From positions 1-64,000 of the forward strand of contig NZ_BMQB01000001.1 of the NCBI RefSeq assembly GCF_014647895.1: a stretch of 64,000 nt of DNA, given 5' to 3'. Of the stretch, positions 36,766 through 45,927 are shown piece by piece. The notes beneath the pieces were generated by a model that saw only the letters and a list, made by a program, of their open reading frames with translations, did not search any database and was not told where the DNA came from. This DNA is from Pilimelia anulata. Its GTDB lineage: Bacteria; Actinomycetota; Actinomycetes; Mycobacteriales; Micromonosporaceae. The number at the start of each line of letters is the position of its first letter. Positions within the stretch are counted from its first letter, which is position 1. The position numbers and the translations under genes are program-made.

Positions 36766-37050
36766 GTGACCGTCACGGGCATTTTCACGGCGTTGATCGT
36801 GGGTCTGATCGTCGGCGCGCTGGGCCGACTGGTCATCCCCGGCAAGCAGAGCATCCCGGTCTGGCTGACGATGCTGATCGGCGTCGTCGCGGCGCTGCTC
36901 GGTACCGCGCTGGCCAGGGTGCTGGGCGTGCGGACCGAGGGGTTCAGCCTGGTCGAGCTGCTGGTCCAGGTGGCGCTGGCCGCGGTCGGGGTGTTCGCCA
37001 TCGTCGGCCTGATGGGCCGCGGCGACCACACCCACCACAGCCGCGGCTGA
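36766..37050 (+). CDS. GlsB/YeaQ/YmgE family small membrane protein
   Basis: A 94-residue inner-membrane protein with three hydrophobic segments and the family pattern GLIVGALGRLVIPGKQSIP. The family (also called transglycosylase-associated) is widespread and often stress-induced. The mechanism is unknown. The GTG start has AGGAGA 8 nt upstream. The C-terminus is His-rich (DHTHHSRG). It is monocistronic, with a hairpin after it. Confidence 0.88.
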   Translation: MTVTGIFTALIVGLIVGALGRLVIPGKQSIPVWLTMLIGVVAALLGTALARVLGVRTEGFSLVELLVQVALAAVGVFAIVGLMGRGDHTHHSRG

Positions 37051-37073
37051 CCGCCGCGCCCCGACCCGGCGCC

Positions 37074-37105
37074 GGCCCGGACCCCGGGATCCGGGACCCC
37101 GGGCC
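37074..37105. terminator. Hairpin between convergent genes
   Basis: GGCCCGG (37074-37080) pairs with CCGGGCC (37099-37105), and CCCGG/CCGGG extends the stem inside, with an asymmetric internal loop. It lies between the stop codons of two convergent genes. Confidence 0.5.
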
Positions 37106-37110
37106 CGGTG

Positions 37111-37965
37111 TCAGCCGGTGGTGAAGACCTCGGCGGTGACCTCGCTGCCGGCCGCGCCGCGCAGGCTGGCCCAGTCGCCGCGGTCCGCGGTCCACTGGAG
37201 GCCGCCGTACGAGACCTTCCGCACCCCGTGCTCCGCGGCGTGCGAGACGAGCCAGTGGGCGTACCGCCAGCCGTTGCGCGAGTTGCCCGGCAGCACGCTG
37301 AGCGCCCGGGTGTCGACCGTGCCGGTGGCCAGGTTGCCCCAGTCCAGCCGCAGGCCGCGCAGCACCGCCGTCGTCGCGGCGCCGTCGGCCGGGCCGTCGC
37401 CGCGCGGCACGCTGCACGCCACCGCGCCGGTGGCGCGGCCGAGCAGGGCCCGGGCGAGGACGCTGGCCTCGTCGGACCACTTCTCGTACGCCAGCGGGTA
37501 CGCCGACCGCTGCACCCGCTGGGCCGCGTCCGTGACGCGCATCTTCTCCCAGCTCCGGACCTTCGCGAGCCCCTGGTAGAACTTGCGGGCCGCGTACCGG
37601 GGGTTGCGGATCTGCCGCGGCGTGCCCCAGCCCATGCTCGGGCGCTGCTGGAACAGGCCGACCGAGTCGCGGTCCCCGCCGGTCAGGTTCTTGAGCTTGG
37701 ACTCCTGGAGCGCGGTGGCCAGGGCGACGACGACGGCCCGGTCCGGCATGCCCTGGCGGACGCCGACGGCGGCGATCGTCGCGGCGTTGGCCATCTGGTT
37801 GGCGTCGAGGGCGACCTCGCCGCTGGCCCGGACCAGGCAGTGCCGTTCGAGGGTGGCGAGGTGGATGCCGTCGAGCACCTTGCGGACCACGACGACGGCG
37901 CCACCGGTGACCAGCACGGCGACCAGTGCCGTGACGGCGATGGTGATCTTGCGTCCTCGCGTCAT
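37111..37965 (-). CDS. Membrane-anchored lysozyme-fold (transglycosylase-like) protein
   Basis: A 284-residue protein with one N-terminal transmembrane helix (about 8-28) and an extracytoplasmic domain. Around residue 88 the sequence ATALQESKLKN, followed by SVGLFQQRPSMGWGTPRQI, matches the catalytic Glu region of the lytic transglycosylase/lysozyme superfamily. The C-terminal half is a less known region with a GWRYAHWLVSHA segment. It may act in peptidoglycan turnover, but activity is unproven. The ATG has GAGGGGG upstream. Confidence 0.8.
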   Translation of the reverse strand: MTRGRKITIAVTALVAVLVTGGAVVVVRKVLDGIHLATLERHCLVRASGEVALDANQMANAATIAAVGVRQGMPDRAVVVALATALQESKLKNLTGGDRDSVGLFQQRPSMGWGTPRQIRNPRYAARKFYQGLAKVRSWEKMRVTDAAQRVQRSAYPLAYEKWSDEASVLARALLGRATGAVACSVPRGDGPADGAATTAVLRGLRLDWGNLATGTVDTRALSVLPGNSRNGWRYAHWLVSHAAEHGVRKVSYGGLQWTADRGDWASLRGAAGSEVTAEVFTTG

Positions 37966-38039
37966 CCGGCCCCCTCGGTACGCTGCGTGGCGACCAGCTT
38001 ACGTCGGCCGCGCACGGACGAACCCCCCGGTCGGGTGGT

Positions 38040-38831
38040 TCAATCCTGCGGGATCCAGGCCGGGGACCGCTTCTCGCGGAAGGCCGTCACTCCCTCGCGG
38101 CCCTCGTCCGAGCCGAAGTAGGCCACGGAGAGTGCGGTCAGGTCGTCCAGTTCCGCCCGTACCGTCGCGCCCGCCGGGCGGCGCAGGAGCTGCTTGGTCG
38201 CGGCCAGCGCGATCGGGCCGCCGCAGGTCAGCGCGTCGGTGTACTCGGCGACGGCCTCGTCCAGCTCGTCCACCGGGACCGCCCGGGTGGCCAGGCCGAT
38301 CTCGGCGGCCCGCAGGCCGTCGAACACCTCGCCGGTGAGCAGCAGCTCCGCCGCCGCGCGCGGCGCCAGCCGGCGCAGCACGGTGGCCGAGATGATCGCC
38401 GGTACGACACCGATGCGGACCTCGCTGAACGCGAACGTGGCGTCGTCCGCGACCACCGCCAGGTCGGCCGCGGCGATCAGCCCGAGGCCGCCGGCCCGGG
38501 CGGCGCCGCCGACCCGGGCGACGACGGGCTTGGGGAAGTCCCAGACGGCGCCGAGCAGGTCGCCGAGCATCGCCGCCGGCATCTCGGCCGTGCCGGCCCA
38601 GGCGGCGGCGGTCTCGTTGAGGTCGGCGCCGGAGCAGAACACCGGACCGGTGTGCGACAGCACGACCGCGCGGACGCCGTCGTCGGCCGCGGCCTTCTCC
38701 AGCGCGCCGAGCAGTTCGGTCATCAGCGCGCGGGACAGCGCGTTGCGGTTCGGGGGGCTGTCGAGCGTGAGCGTGGTGACGCCGCGCGCGGTGCCGACCT
38801 TGATCAGTTCCGGGGCGAACTCAGCGGTCAT
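38040..38831 (-). CDS. Enoyl-CoA hydratase/isomerase family protein
   Basis: A 263-residue crotonase-fold protein. The oxyanion-hole segments are FCSGADLNE (near 72) and GGAARAGGLGLIAAADLAV (near 113). Among relatives this could be a hydratase, isomerase or similar enzyme, and the catalytic Glu pair is not clearly assignable. ATG 38831 lies 7 nt from the -10-like TAAGGT, so it is probably leaderless. It is divergent from hemW. Confidence 0.88.
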   Translation of the reverse strand: MTAEFAPELIKVGTARGVTTLTLDSPPNRNALSRALMTELLGALEKAAADDGVRAVVLSHTGPVFCSGADLNETAAAWAGTAEMPAAMLGDLLGAVWDFPKPVVARVGGAARAGGLGLIAAADLAVVADDATFAFSEVRIGVVPAIISATVLRRLAPRAAAELLLTGEVFDGLRAAEIGLATRAVPVDELDEAVAEYTDALTCGGPIALAATKQLLRRPAGATVRAELDDLTALSVAYFGSDEGREGVTAFREKRSPAWIPQD

Positions 38832-38908
38832 GGGGGGCACCTTAGTGGGCGCGCGCACCGGGTGGATGCCGCCGGGGTCACATCACCAGCAGGTGCGACG
38901 ATGGACGG

Positions 38909-40132
38909 GTGCCCGGCCCCCTGCCCGACGGCGCGCCCGTACCCGCCGACGGCGCGCTGCCCGACGCCGCCCTCGCCGCGGTCGGCCGGACCGGTTTCGG
39001 CGTGTATGTGCACGTGCCGTTCTGCGCCAGCCGGTGCGGCTACTGCGACTTCAACACCTACACCGCGACCGAGCTGGGGGGCGGGGCCGGCCGGGAGGGG
39101 TACGCCGACACGGTCCTCGCCGAGCTGGCGCTGGCCCGCCGGGTGCTGGCCGGCGCGCCGCCGCCGCGGGTGGACACGATCTTCGTCGGCGGCGGTACCC
39201 CGACCCTGCTGCCGCCGGCCGACCTCGGCCGGATCGTGGCCGGCATCGCCGACACCTGGGGGCTCGCGCCGGACGCCGAGGTGACCACCGAGGCCAACCC
39301 CGAGTCGGTCGACCCGGCGTCGCTGGCCGCGCTGCGGGCCGCCGGCTTCACCCGGATCTCGCTGGGCATGCAGTCCGCCGCGCCGGGCGTGCTGCGGCTG
39401 CTGGACCGGCAGCACACCGCCGGCCGGGCGCCGGCCGCGGCCCGGGAGGCGCGGGCGGCCGGGTTCGACCACGTCAACCTGGACCTGATCTACGGCTCGC
39501 CGGGGGAGACCGCGGACGACTTCGCCGCGTCGCTGGCGGCGGTGCTGGACGCGGGCGTGGACCACGTGAGCGCGTACGCGCTGATCGTCGAGGACGGCAC
39601 CCGGCTCGCCGGGCGGATGCGCCGGGGCGAGGTGCCGTACCCGTCCGACGACGTGGCCGCCGACCGGTACCTGGCCGCCGAGGCGGCGCTGAGCGGGGCC
39701 GGGCTGAGCTGGTACGAGGTCTCCAACTGGGCCGCCGGGCCCGCCGCCCGGTGCCGGCACAACCTGCTGTACTGGGCCGGCGCCGACTGGTGGGGCCTCG
39801 GGCCGGGGGCGCACAGCCACGTCGGCGGCGTGCGCTGGTGGAACGTCAAGCACCCGACCGCGTACGCGCAGCGGCTCGCCGCCGGCACCTCGCCCGGCGC
39901 CGGGCGGGAGGTGCTGACCGCGGACGAGCGGTACCTGGAGGACGTGATGCTCGGGCTGCGCCTGGCCGACGGGCTGCCGGTGGCCGCGCTGGCGCCGGCG
40001 GGGCGGGCGGCGGCGGGCGTGGCGGCCGCGGACGGGCTGCTGGACGCCGGCGCGCTGGCCGCGGGCCGCGCGGTGCTGACCCTGCGCGGCCGGCTGCTCG
40101 CCGACGGCGTCGTCCGCCGCCTGGTGGCCTGA
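38909..40132 (+). CDS. hemW: Radical SAM heme chaperone HemW
   Basis: A coproporphyrinogen-III-oxidase-like radical SAM protein that binds heme and passes it to target proteins. The 407 residues contain the cluster motif CxxxCxxC at about 39, 43 and 46 (CASRCGYCDF) and VGGGTPTLL. The fourth Cys typical of true HemN (CxxxCxxCxC) is absent, which supports HemW. GTG 38909 lies 6 nt after GACGAT, the same layout as holA. It is the usual neighbour of the hrcA-dnaJ cluster. Confidence 0.92.
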   Translation: MPGPLPDGAPVPADGALPDAALAAVGRTGFGVYVHVPFCASRCGYCDFNTYTATELGGGAGREGYADTVLAELALARRVLAGAPPPRVDTIFVGGGTPTLLPPADLGRIVAGIADTWGLAPDAEVTTEANPESVDPASLAALRAAGFTRISLGMQSAAPGVLRLLDRQHTAGRAPAAAREARAAGFDHVNLDLIYGSPGETADDFAASLAAVLDAGVDHVSAYALIVEDGTRLAGRMRRGEVPYPSDDVAADRYLAAEAALSGAGLSWYEVSNWAAGPAARCRHNLLYWAGADWWGLGPGAHSHVGGVRWWNVKHPTAYAQRLAAGTSPGAGREVLTADERYLEDVMLGLRLADGLPVAALAPAGRAAAGVAAADGLLDAGALAAGRAVLTLRGRLLADGVVRRLVA

Positions 40133-40177
40133 CCCCGGTTCCCGGCGGCCCGACTCGAAGGGCGCCCGACATGCGTC

Positions 40178-40207
40178 GGGGGCGCCGCCCGGACCGGCGG
40201 CGCCCCC
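40178..40207. terminator. Terminator between hemW and the DUF4870 gene
   Basis: A perfect 12-bp stem (40178-40189 with 40196-40207), loop CGGACC, lies between the ends of two convergent genes. Confidence 0.7.
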
Positions 40208-40238
40208 GGGCGCGACGACTACTCGATCACGGAGCCGG

Positions 40239-40871
40239 CTATTTGATCATCCGGATGGTGGCCGGGTACGCGTACAGCGTGCCCTCGTTGGCCTTCACCC
40301 CGGCGATGATCCCGAGGATCACCGCGACCGCCACCGTGATGATCGGCACGAAGAAGAGGATGCCGAAGCTGCACACCGCCAGGACGTACGCCGCCACCGT
40401 GGCGATGGCCCAGGTGATCTGGAAGTTGAGCGCGTTCACCGCGTGCTGCCGGACGACCGGCGACTGCGCGCCCCGCCCCAGCATCGCGACCAGCGGGGCG
40501 ACCCAGCCGAAGCCGCCGCCGGTGAGGAAGGCCGCGCCGGCGCCGCCGAAGTGGGCGACCAGCACCCAGGTCCGGTCCTCGCCGTCGGTGGCGCCGGACG
40601 GGCCCGACGGGTAGCCGCCGCCGTAGGTCGTGCCGTCGGGCGGGTACGAACCGGAGCTCTGGTAGCCGCCGGGCGGCGCCGGGTAGGCCGGCGGGCCGGC
40701 GGGCGGCGGGGGCGGCGGACCGTCGGCGTACGGGCCGGGCGGTCCCGGCGGCGGGCTCGCCGGCGGCGGGCCGGGCGCGGCGCCGGGCGGCGGGTATGCC
40801 GGCGGCGGCGCGGTCGGATCGTACGGGTTGCCCTCCGGCTGGTCGCCGGGCGGGCGAGGCGGTTCGGTCAT
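40239..40871 (-). CDS. DUF4870 membrane protein with Pro-rich N-terminus
   Basis: A 210-residue protein. Residues 1-98 are Pro/Gly/Tyr-rich and disordered. Residues 100-210 form the DUF4870 domain with about three hydrophobic segments (WVLVAHFGGAGAAFL, AVNALNFQITWAI, LFFVPIITVAVAVILGIIAGV). The function is unknown. ATG 40871 lies 6 nt from the -10-like TACGGT. It is divergent from hrcA. Confidence 0.87.
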   Translation of the reverse strand: MTEPPRPPGDQPEGNPYDPTAPPPAYPPPGAAPGPPPASPPPGPPGPYADGPPPPPPAGPPAYPAPPGGYQSSGSYPPDGTTYGGGYPSGPSGATDGEDRTWVLVAHFGGAGAAFLTGGGFGWVAPLVAMLGRGAQSPVVRQHAVNALNFQITWAIATVAAYVLAVCSFGILFFVPIITVAVAVILGIIAGVKANEGTLYAYPATIRMIK

Positions 40872-40960
40872 ATCGCCACCGTACGGCGGCTGCGGGGGCA
40901 GGGCCAGGTATTACCCACGATCGGCGAATCGTGATCTTCAGGGCCGGTGCGGTGGCGGAG

Positions 40961-40966
40961 TAGACT
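40961..40966 (+). promoter_or_regulatory. -10 box of hrcA overlapping CIRCE
   Basis: TAGACT shares its last two bases with the first two of the CIRCE inverted repeat. HrcA bound there would cover the promoter. The leader to the hrcA GTG is about 135 nt. Confidence 0.55.
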
Positions 40967-40991
40967 GGCACTCATTTCCGTCGAGTGCCAG
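40965..40991 (+). promoter_or_regulatory. CIRCE operator (HrcA binding site)
   Basis: CTGGCACTC-N9-GAGTGCCAG is a perfect 9-9-9 inverted repeat matching the CIRCE element TTAGCACTC-N9-GAGTGCTAA, with only the outer two positions per arm altered symmetrically. It lies upstream of hrcA-dnaJ, so the repressor controls its own operon. Confidence 0.9.
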
Positions 40992-41107
40992 CCGCGTCCG
41001 GGTGCCGTACCCGCAGTGCAGTGCCCGCAGTGCGGGCAGGGGACAGCCGGAACCGAACGGGGCATCGACGCCGGTGGCCCGGGTGGCGAGCGCAGGGAGG
41101 TGGCGCG

Positions 41108-42130
41108 GTGGGGGCGGACGACCGCAGGCTCGCGGTGCTGCGGGCGATCGTGGAGGACTACGTGCTCACCCAGGAGCCGGTCGGCAGCAAGGCGCTGGTC
41201 GAGCGGCACCAGCTCGGGGTGTCGCCGGCCACGGTGCGCAACGACATGGCCGCGCTGGAGGACGAGGGGTACATCCGCCAGCCGCACACCAGCGCCGGCC
41301 GGGTGCCGACCGACCGCGGGTACCGGCTGTTCGTGGACCGGCTCTCCCGGGTGAAGCCGCTGTCGGCCGCCGAGCGGCGGGCGATCGAGCGGCTGCTGGT
41401 GGGCGCGGTCGACCTCGACGACGTGGTGCACCGCGCGGTCCGGCTGCTGGCCCAGCTCACCCGCCAGGTGGCCGTGGTGCAGTACCCGAGCCTCGCCCGG
41501 TCGGCCGTGCGCCACCTGGAGCTGGTGGCGGTGTCCACCACCCGGCTGATGCTCGTCATGATCACCGACACCGGGCGGGTGGAGCAGCGGGTGGTCGAGC
41601 TGCCCGACCCGATCCCCGCCGAGGACGTGCTGGAGCTGCGCCGGCAGATCAACGAGCGGCTGGTCGGCGTCGGGCTGAGCCAGACCCCGCCGCTGGTCGC
41701 CGAGCTGGTCGTGGCGGCCCCGCCGGAGCGGCGGCCGGCGATGGCCGCGCTGTCGACGGTCCTGCTGGAGACGCTGGTCGAGCGGACCGAGGAGCGGCTG
41801 GCGCTGGCCGGCACGGCCAACCTCACCCGGGGCAACCTGCTGGACTTCCCCGGCTCGCTGCGGCCGATCCTCGAGGCGCTGGAGGAGGAGGTCATCCTGC
41901 TCAAGCTGATCGGCGAGGTCGAGCCCAGCACCACCCGGGTCCGGATCGGCGACGAGAACCAGATCGAGGACCTGCGCGCGGCCTCCGTGGTGAGCAGCGG
42001 CTACGGACCGGGCCGCACGATCGTTGGCAGTCTCGGGGTCGTGGGGCCGACCCGGATGGACTACCCCGGCAACATCGCCGCCGTACGTGCCGTGGCACGC
42101 TACCTGGGCGATGTGCTGGACCGGAACTGA
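41108..42130 (+). CDS. hrcA: Heat-inducible transcription repressor HrcA
   Basis: Represses chaperone genes by binding CIRCE elements and is released on heat stress. The 340-residue protein has the winged-helix N-terminus ([38 protein letters not shown]) and the GAF-like effector region with conserved C-terminal [20 protein letters not shown] 41108 has GGAGG 8 nt upstream. dnaJ follows after 55 nt. Confidence 0.95.
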   Translation: MGADDRRLAVLRAIVEDYVLTQEPVGSKALVERHQLGVSPATVRNDMAALEDEGYIRQPHTSAGRVPTDRGYRLFVDRLSRVKPLSAAERRAIERLLVGAVDLDDVVHRAVRLLAQLTRQVAVVQYPSLARSAVRHLELVAVSTTRLMLVMITDTGRVEQRVVELPDPIPAEDVLELRRQINERLVGVGLSQTPPLVAELVVAAPPERRPAMAALSTVLLETLVERTEERLALAGTANLTRGNLLDFPGSLRPILEALEEEVILLKLIGEVEPSTTRVRIGDENQIEDLRAASVVSSGYGPGRTIVGSLGVVGPTRMDYPGNIAAVRAVARYLGDVLDRN

Positions 42131-42185
42131 CGTCGGCAACGAGCAGGGACGCGGCACACCGACCGGACGCGAGGGCATGGACACA

Positions 42186-43331
42186 GTGGCCAAGGATTAC
42201 TACGGGATTCTCGGGGTCAGCCGGGAAGCGACCGACGACGAGATCAAGAAGGCGTACCGGCGGCTCGCCCGCCAGTACCACCCCGACGTGAACCCCGACC
42301 CCGAGGCGCAGGAGAAGTTCAAGGACATCGGCGCCGCGTACGAGGTCCTCTCCGACGACGCCAAGCGGCAGATCGTCGACATGGGCGGCGACCCGCTGGC
42401 CCCGGGCGGCGGCGGGCCCGGCCCCGGCGGCCCGGGCGGACCGTTCGTTGGTTTCCAGGACATCATGGACGCCTTCTTCGCCACGGCCGGCGGCGCCGGC
42501 GGCCCCGGCCGCGGGCCGCGCCCGCGCACCCGGCCCGGCGCGGACGCGATCCTGCGGCTGGAGCTGGACCTGGCCGAGACCGTGTTCGGGGTCGAGGCGC
42601 CGATCACCGTGGACACCGCGGTGCTGTGCACGACCTGCACCGGCGCCGGCACCGCCGCGGGCACCCAGCTCGCCACCTGCGACACCTGCGGCGGGCGGGG
42701 CGAGGTGCAGACGGTGCAGCGCACGTTCCTCGGGCAGATGGTCGCCACCCGGCCGTGCGCGGCCTGCCAGGGGCACGGCGCGACGATCCCGCACCCCTGC
42801 CAGACCTGCGCCGGGGACGGCCGGGTGCGGACCCGCCGGTCGCTGACCGTGAAGATCCCGGCCGGCGTCGAGGACGGCATGCGGATCCGGCTGGCCCAGC
42901 AGGGCGAGGTGGGTCCCGGCGGCGGCCCGGCCGGCGACCTGTACGTGGAGATCCACGAGCGCCCGCACGACGTGTTCAGCCGCAAGGACGACGACCTGCA
43001 CTGCAAGGTCACGCTGCCGATGACCGCGGCGACGCTGGGCACCCGGCTGACCATCAAGACGCTGGACGCCGAGGAGGCGCTCGACGTCCGCCCCGGCACC
43101 CAGCCCGGCGCGACGCTGCGGCTGCGCGGCAAGGGCGTGCCGCACCTGCGCGGGCAGGGCCGCGGCGACCTGTTCGTCCACCTGGACGTCCGGACGCCGA
43201 CCAAGCTCGACGCCGAGCAGGAGCGGCTGCTCCGCGAGTTCGCCACCGCCCGCGGCGAGGAGGTCGCGGAGCTGGCCAAGCAGGGCGGCTTCTTCTCCCG
43301 GGTGCGGGACGCGTTCCAGGGCCACGCCTAG
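42186..43331 (+). CDS. dnaJ: Chaperone DnaJ
   Basis: An Hsp40 co-chaperone that delivers clients to DnaK and stimulates its ATPase. The 381-residue protein has a J domain with HPD (about 33-35), a Gly-rich linker, four CxxCxGxG zinc motifs (about 150-215), and the substrate-binding domains. GTG 42186 fits the family start ([11 protein letters not shown]) with GAGGG 10 nt upstream. ATG 42177 is also in frame. As in other actinobacteria this is the hrcA-linked DnaJ2 form. Confidence 0.95.
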   Translation: MAKDYYGILGVSREATDDEIKKAYRRLARQYHPDVNPDPEAQEKFKDIGAAYEVLSDDAKRQIVDMGGDPLAPGGGGPGPGGPGGPFVGFQDIMDAFFATAGGAGGPGRGPRPRTRPGADAILRLELDLAETVFGVEAPITVDTAVLCTTCTGAGTAAGTQLATCDTCGGRGEVQTVQRTFLGQMVATRPCAACQGHGATIPHPCQTCAGDGRVRTRRSLTVKIPAGVEDGMRIRLAQQGEVGPGGGPAGDLYVEIHERPHDVFSRKDDDLHCKVTLPMTAATLGTRLTIKTLDAEEALDVRPGTQPGATLRLRGKGVPHLRGQGRGDLFVHLDVRTPTKLDAEQERLLREFATARGEEVAELAKQGGFFSRVRDAFQGHA

Positions 43332-43332
43332 C

Positions 43333-44061
43333 GTGAGCGCCCCGCTGTTCCTGGTCGACGCCCTGCCGGCGGGCGACCGGTGCGCGCTGACCGGGCCCGA
43401 GGGGCACCACGCCGCCGACGTGGCCCGGCTGCGGGTCGGCGAGGCGGTCCTGGTCGGCGACGGCCGCGGTACGGTCGCCGACGCCACCGTCGCCGCGGTG
43501 GGCCGCGGCAGCGTGGACCTGGCGCTCGGCGCGCGGCGGGCGCACCCGGCGGCCGCGCCGCGGCTGACCGTCGTGCAGGGGCTGCCCAAGGGCGACCGGG
43601 GCGAGCTGGCCGTGGAGCTGATGACCGAGGTCGGCGTGGACGCGATCGTCCCGTGGGCGGCCCGGCGCTGCGTGACGGTGTGGCGGGGCGAGCGCGGCGA
43701 GCGGGCCCGGGCCAAGTGGGCGGCCGCGGCCCGGGCGGCGACCAAGCAGGCCCGCCGGCCCTGGCTGCCGGAGGTCGCCGAGCCGGCCACGACCGCCGGC
43801 GTGGCCGGCCGGGTCGCCGCCGCGGCGGCCGCGTTCGTGCTGCACGAGGCCGCCGCCGCGCCGCTGAGCGCCGCCGCCCTGCCGGCGGCGGGCGAGCTGC
43901 TGCTGGTGGTCGGCCCGGAGGGCGGCATCGACGAGGCCGAGCTGGCGGCGCTGGCCGCGGCGGGTGCCGTACCGGTCCGGCTGGGGCCGACCGTGCTGCG
44001 CACGTCCACCGCGGGGCCGGCGGCGCTGGCGCTGCTCCACACGCGGCTGGGACGTTGGTAG
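43333..44061 (+). CDS. rsmE: 16S rRNA (uracil(1498)-N(3))-methyltransferase
   Basis: Methylates U1498 of 16S rRNA using S-adenosylmethionine. The 242-residue SPOUT-family protein has the PUA-like N-terminus (GPEGHHAADVARLRVGE) and the knot motifs (GELLLVVGPEGGIDEAEL and RLGPTVLRTSTAGPAAL). It starts GTG one base after the dnaJ stop, in the same operon. Confidence 0.94.
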   Translation: MSAPLFLVDALPAGDRCALTGPEGHHAADVARLRVGEAVLVGDGRGTVADATVAAVGRGSVDLALGARRAHPAAAPRLTVVQGLPKGDRGELAVELMTEVGVDAIVPWAARRCVTVWRGERGERARAKWAAAARAATKQARRPWLPEVAEPATTAGVAGRVAAAAAAFVLHEAAAAPLSAAALPAAGELLLVVGPEGGIDEAELAALAAAGAVPVRLGPTVLRTSTAGPAALALLHTRLGRW

Positions 44062-44130
44062 TGTGCGGACCAACGCCGCGGGGGCGGTGCCCCGGCGGGC
44101 CCGGCGAATCGACGCGATGGGACGCCTGCG

Positions 44131-44481
44131 ATGAGTAGTGACTGCCTGTTCTGCCGCATCGCGGCCGGCGAGATCCCGGCGAAGGTGGTGCGCGAGACGG
44201 GGACGACCCTCGCGTTCCGGGACATCGACCCGAAGGCGCCCAGCCACGTCCTCGTGATCCCGCGGGCGCACCACGCCGACGTCGCCGCGCTGGCCCTGGC
44301 CGACCCGGCGCTGGCCGGCGAGGTGCTGGCCACCGCGGCCGCGGTCGCCGCGGACGAGGGCCTGCGCGACGGCGGCTTCCGGCTCATCTTCAACACCGGC
44401 GCCCACGGCGGCCAGGAGGTCCCGCACGTGCACGCGCACGTCGTCGGCGGCGCCCCGCTCGGCCCCATGCTCGCCCGATGA
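44131..44481 (+). CDS. HIT family nucleotide hydrolase
   Basis: A 116-residue histidine-triad protein with the active-site motif HVHAHVVGG near the C-terminus and the N-terminal CLFCRIAAGEIPA. Such Hint-like enzymes cleave AMP from phosphoramidates. The stop overlaps the ATG of the next gene (ATGA). Confidence 0.93.
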   Translation: MSSDCLFCRIAAGEIPAKVVRETGTTLAFRDIDPKAPSHVLVIPRAHHADVAALALADPALAGEVLATAAAVAADEGLRDGGFRLIFNTGAHGGQEVPHVHAHVVGGAPLGPMLAR

Positions 44482-45860
44482 CCGCCGCCGTGCCGGAGGC
44501 CGCCCGCCGCGAGCTGCGCCGCCTCGCCGCCCGGGTCCAGCGCACCGCCCGGGTACCCGCGCTGGCCGTGGCCGTGCACCGGGCGGACCGCCCGCTGTGG
44601 ACGGCCGAGATCGGCGGCACCGACGCGCCGCTGGACGAGGGCACCCAGTTCCGGATCGGCTCGGTGACCAAGGCGTTCACCGCCGTCCTGGTCCTGCAGT
44701 GCCGGGACGAGGGCCTGCTCGACCTGGACGACCCGATCTCGGCCCACCTGCCGGTGCCGGCGCACGGGTCGGTGACGGCCCGGCAGCTCCTGGCGCACAC
44801 CTCCGGCCTGCAGCGCGAGCCGGCCGGCGACATCTGGTACGGCGCGGCCGGCGGCCCCGGCGTGCCCGAGCTGCTGGAGCGGCTCGCCGCGGCCGAGCGG
44901 GTGCTGCCGCCGCAGCGCCGGTACCACTACTCCAACCTGGGCCTGGCCGTGCTCGGCCAGGTTGTCGGCCGGCTGCGCGGGGCGACCTGGGCGGACGTCC
45001 TGGTCGAGCGGCTGCTCACCCCGCTCGGCCTGGGCTCGACCACGGTGCTGCCCCGGCCGGGGGCGGCGACCGGGTACCTGGTGGACGCGTACTCCGACCA
45101 CGCCCGCCCCGAGCCGGCCGCGGACTTCCGCGCGGTCGGCCCGGCCTGTCAGCTCTGGTCGACGGCCGGGGACCTGGCCCGCTGGGCGGCATTCCTCGCC
45201 GACCCGGCGACGGTGGACCCCGAGGGCAAGGTGCTGGCCGCCACGACGCTGGCCGAGATGCGCACCCCGCGCGCGGTGGTGGACGAGGGCGACTGGCGGC
45301 TGGCCATGGGCCTGGGCCTGATGGTCGCCCCGCGGCCCGGCCGGGTCGCCGACATCGGCCACTACGGGGCGATGCCGGGGTTCATGGCCGGCTCGTTCGG
45401 CCGGTACGGCGGCGACACCCCGCCCGGCCTGGGCGCCGCGGTGCTGGCCTCGTCCGGGACCGCGCTGCCGGCGCTGGACCTGGTGCACGACCTGCTGACC
45501 GCGTCGGTCGAGCTGGACCCGGCCGACGCCGCCCCCTGGCGGCCCGGCCAGCCGGTGCCGCCGGCGTACCGGTCGGCGCTCGGCCGCTGGTGGGGCGAGG
45601 GGCACGGGTTCGACTTCCACTGGCGCGCCGGCCACCTGGAGGCGCGCGCGGCGACGGCCGCCGCGGACACCCCGCCGGCGGTGTTCGGCCCGGTGGACGG
45701 GGCCGCCGACACGCTGCGCGTGGTCGCCGGGCGGGAGCTGGGCGAGCTGCTCACGCTGGCCCGCGCCGGCGACGGCACGGTGACCGGCCTGACCTGGGCG
45801 GGGTACCGGTTCAGCCGGTCCCAGCAGACCTTCGACGGCCAGCCCCCGTCGCACGCGTGA
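44478..45860 (+). CDS. Serine hydrolase of the class C beta-lactamase family
   Basis: A 460-residue protein with the SxxK motif SVTK (near 63) and YSN (near 153). A HYGAMPGF segment near 295 resembles the third motif. No signal peptide is evident, so it is probably cytoplasmic. The last 130 residues form a separate C-terminal domain of the kind found in actinobacterial penicillin-binding-like esterases. It could be an esterase or peptidase. A drug-resistance role is not implied. It is translationally coupled to the HIT gene. Confidence 0.88.
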   Translation: MTAAVPEAARRELRRLAARVQRTARVPALAVAVHRADRPLWTAEIGGTDAPLDEGTQFRIGSVTKAFTAVLVLQCRDEGLLDLDDPISAHLPVPAHGSVTARQLLAHTSGLQREPAGDIWYGAAGGPGVPELLERLAAAERVLPPQRRYHYSNLGLAVLGQVVGRLRGATWADVLVERLLTPLGLGSTTVLPRPGAATGYLVDAYSDHARPEPAADFRAVGPACQLWSTAGDLARWAAFLADPATVDPEGKVLAATTLAEMRTPRAVVDEGDWRLAMGLGLMVAPRPGRVADIGHYGAMPGFMAGSFGRYGGDTPPGLGAAVLASSGTALPALDLVHDLLTASVELDPADAAPWRPGQPVPPAYRSALGRWWGEGHGFDFHWRAGHLEARAATAAADTPPAVFGPVDGAADTLRVVAGRELGELLTLARAGDGTVTGLTWAGYRFSRSQQTFDGQPPSHA

Positions 45861-45927
45861 CGGGCCCGGGCGGCGGGATCGACGGCGGCCGGCGGCCCCG
45901 GACGGGGCCGGATACGATGACCGCACT

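Noticed and set aside
44478..45860. Antibiotic-resistance beta-lactamase
   Set aside because: The SxxK and YxN motifs are shared by many esterases and peptidases, there is no signal peptide, and the setting is a housekeeping operon.
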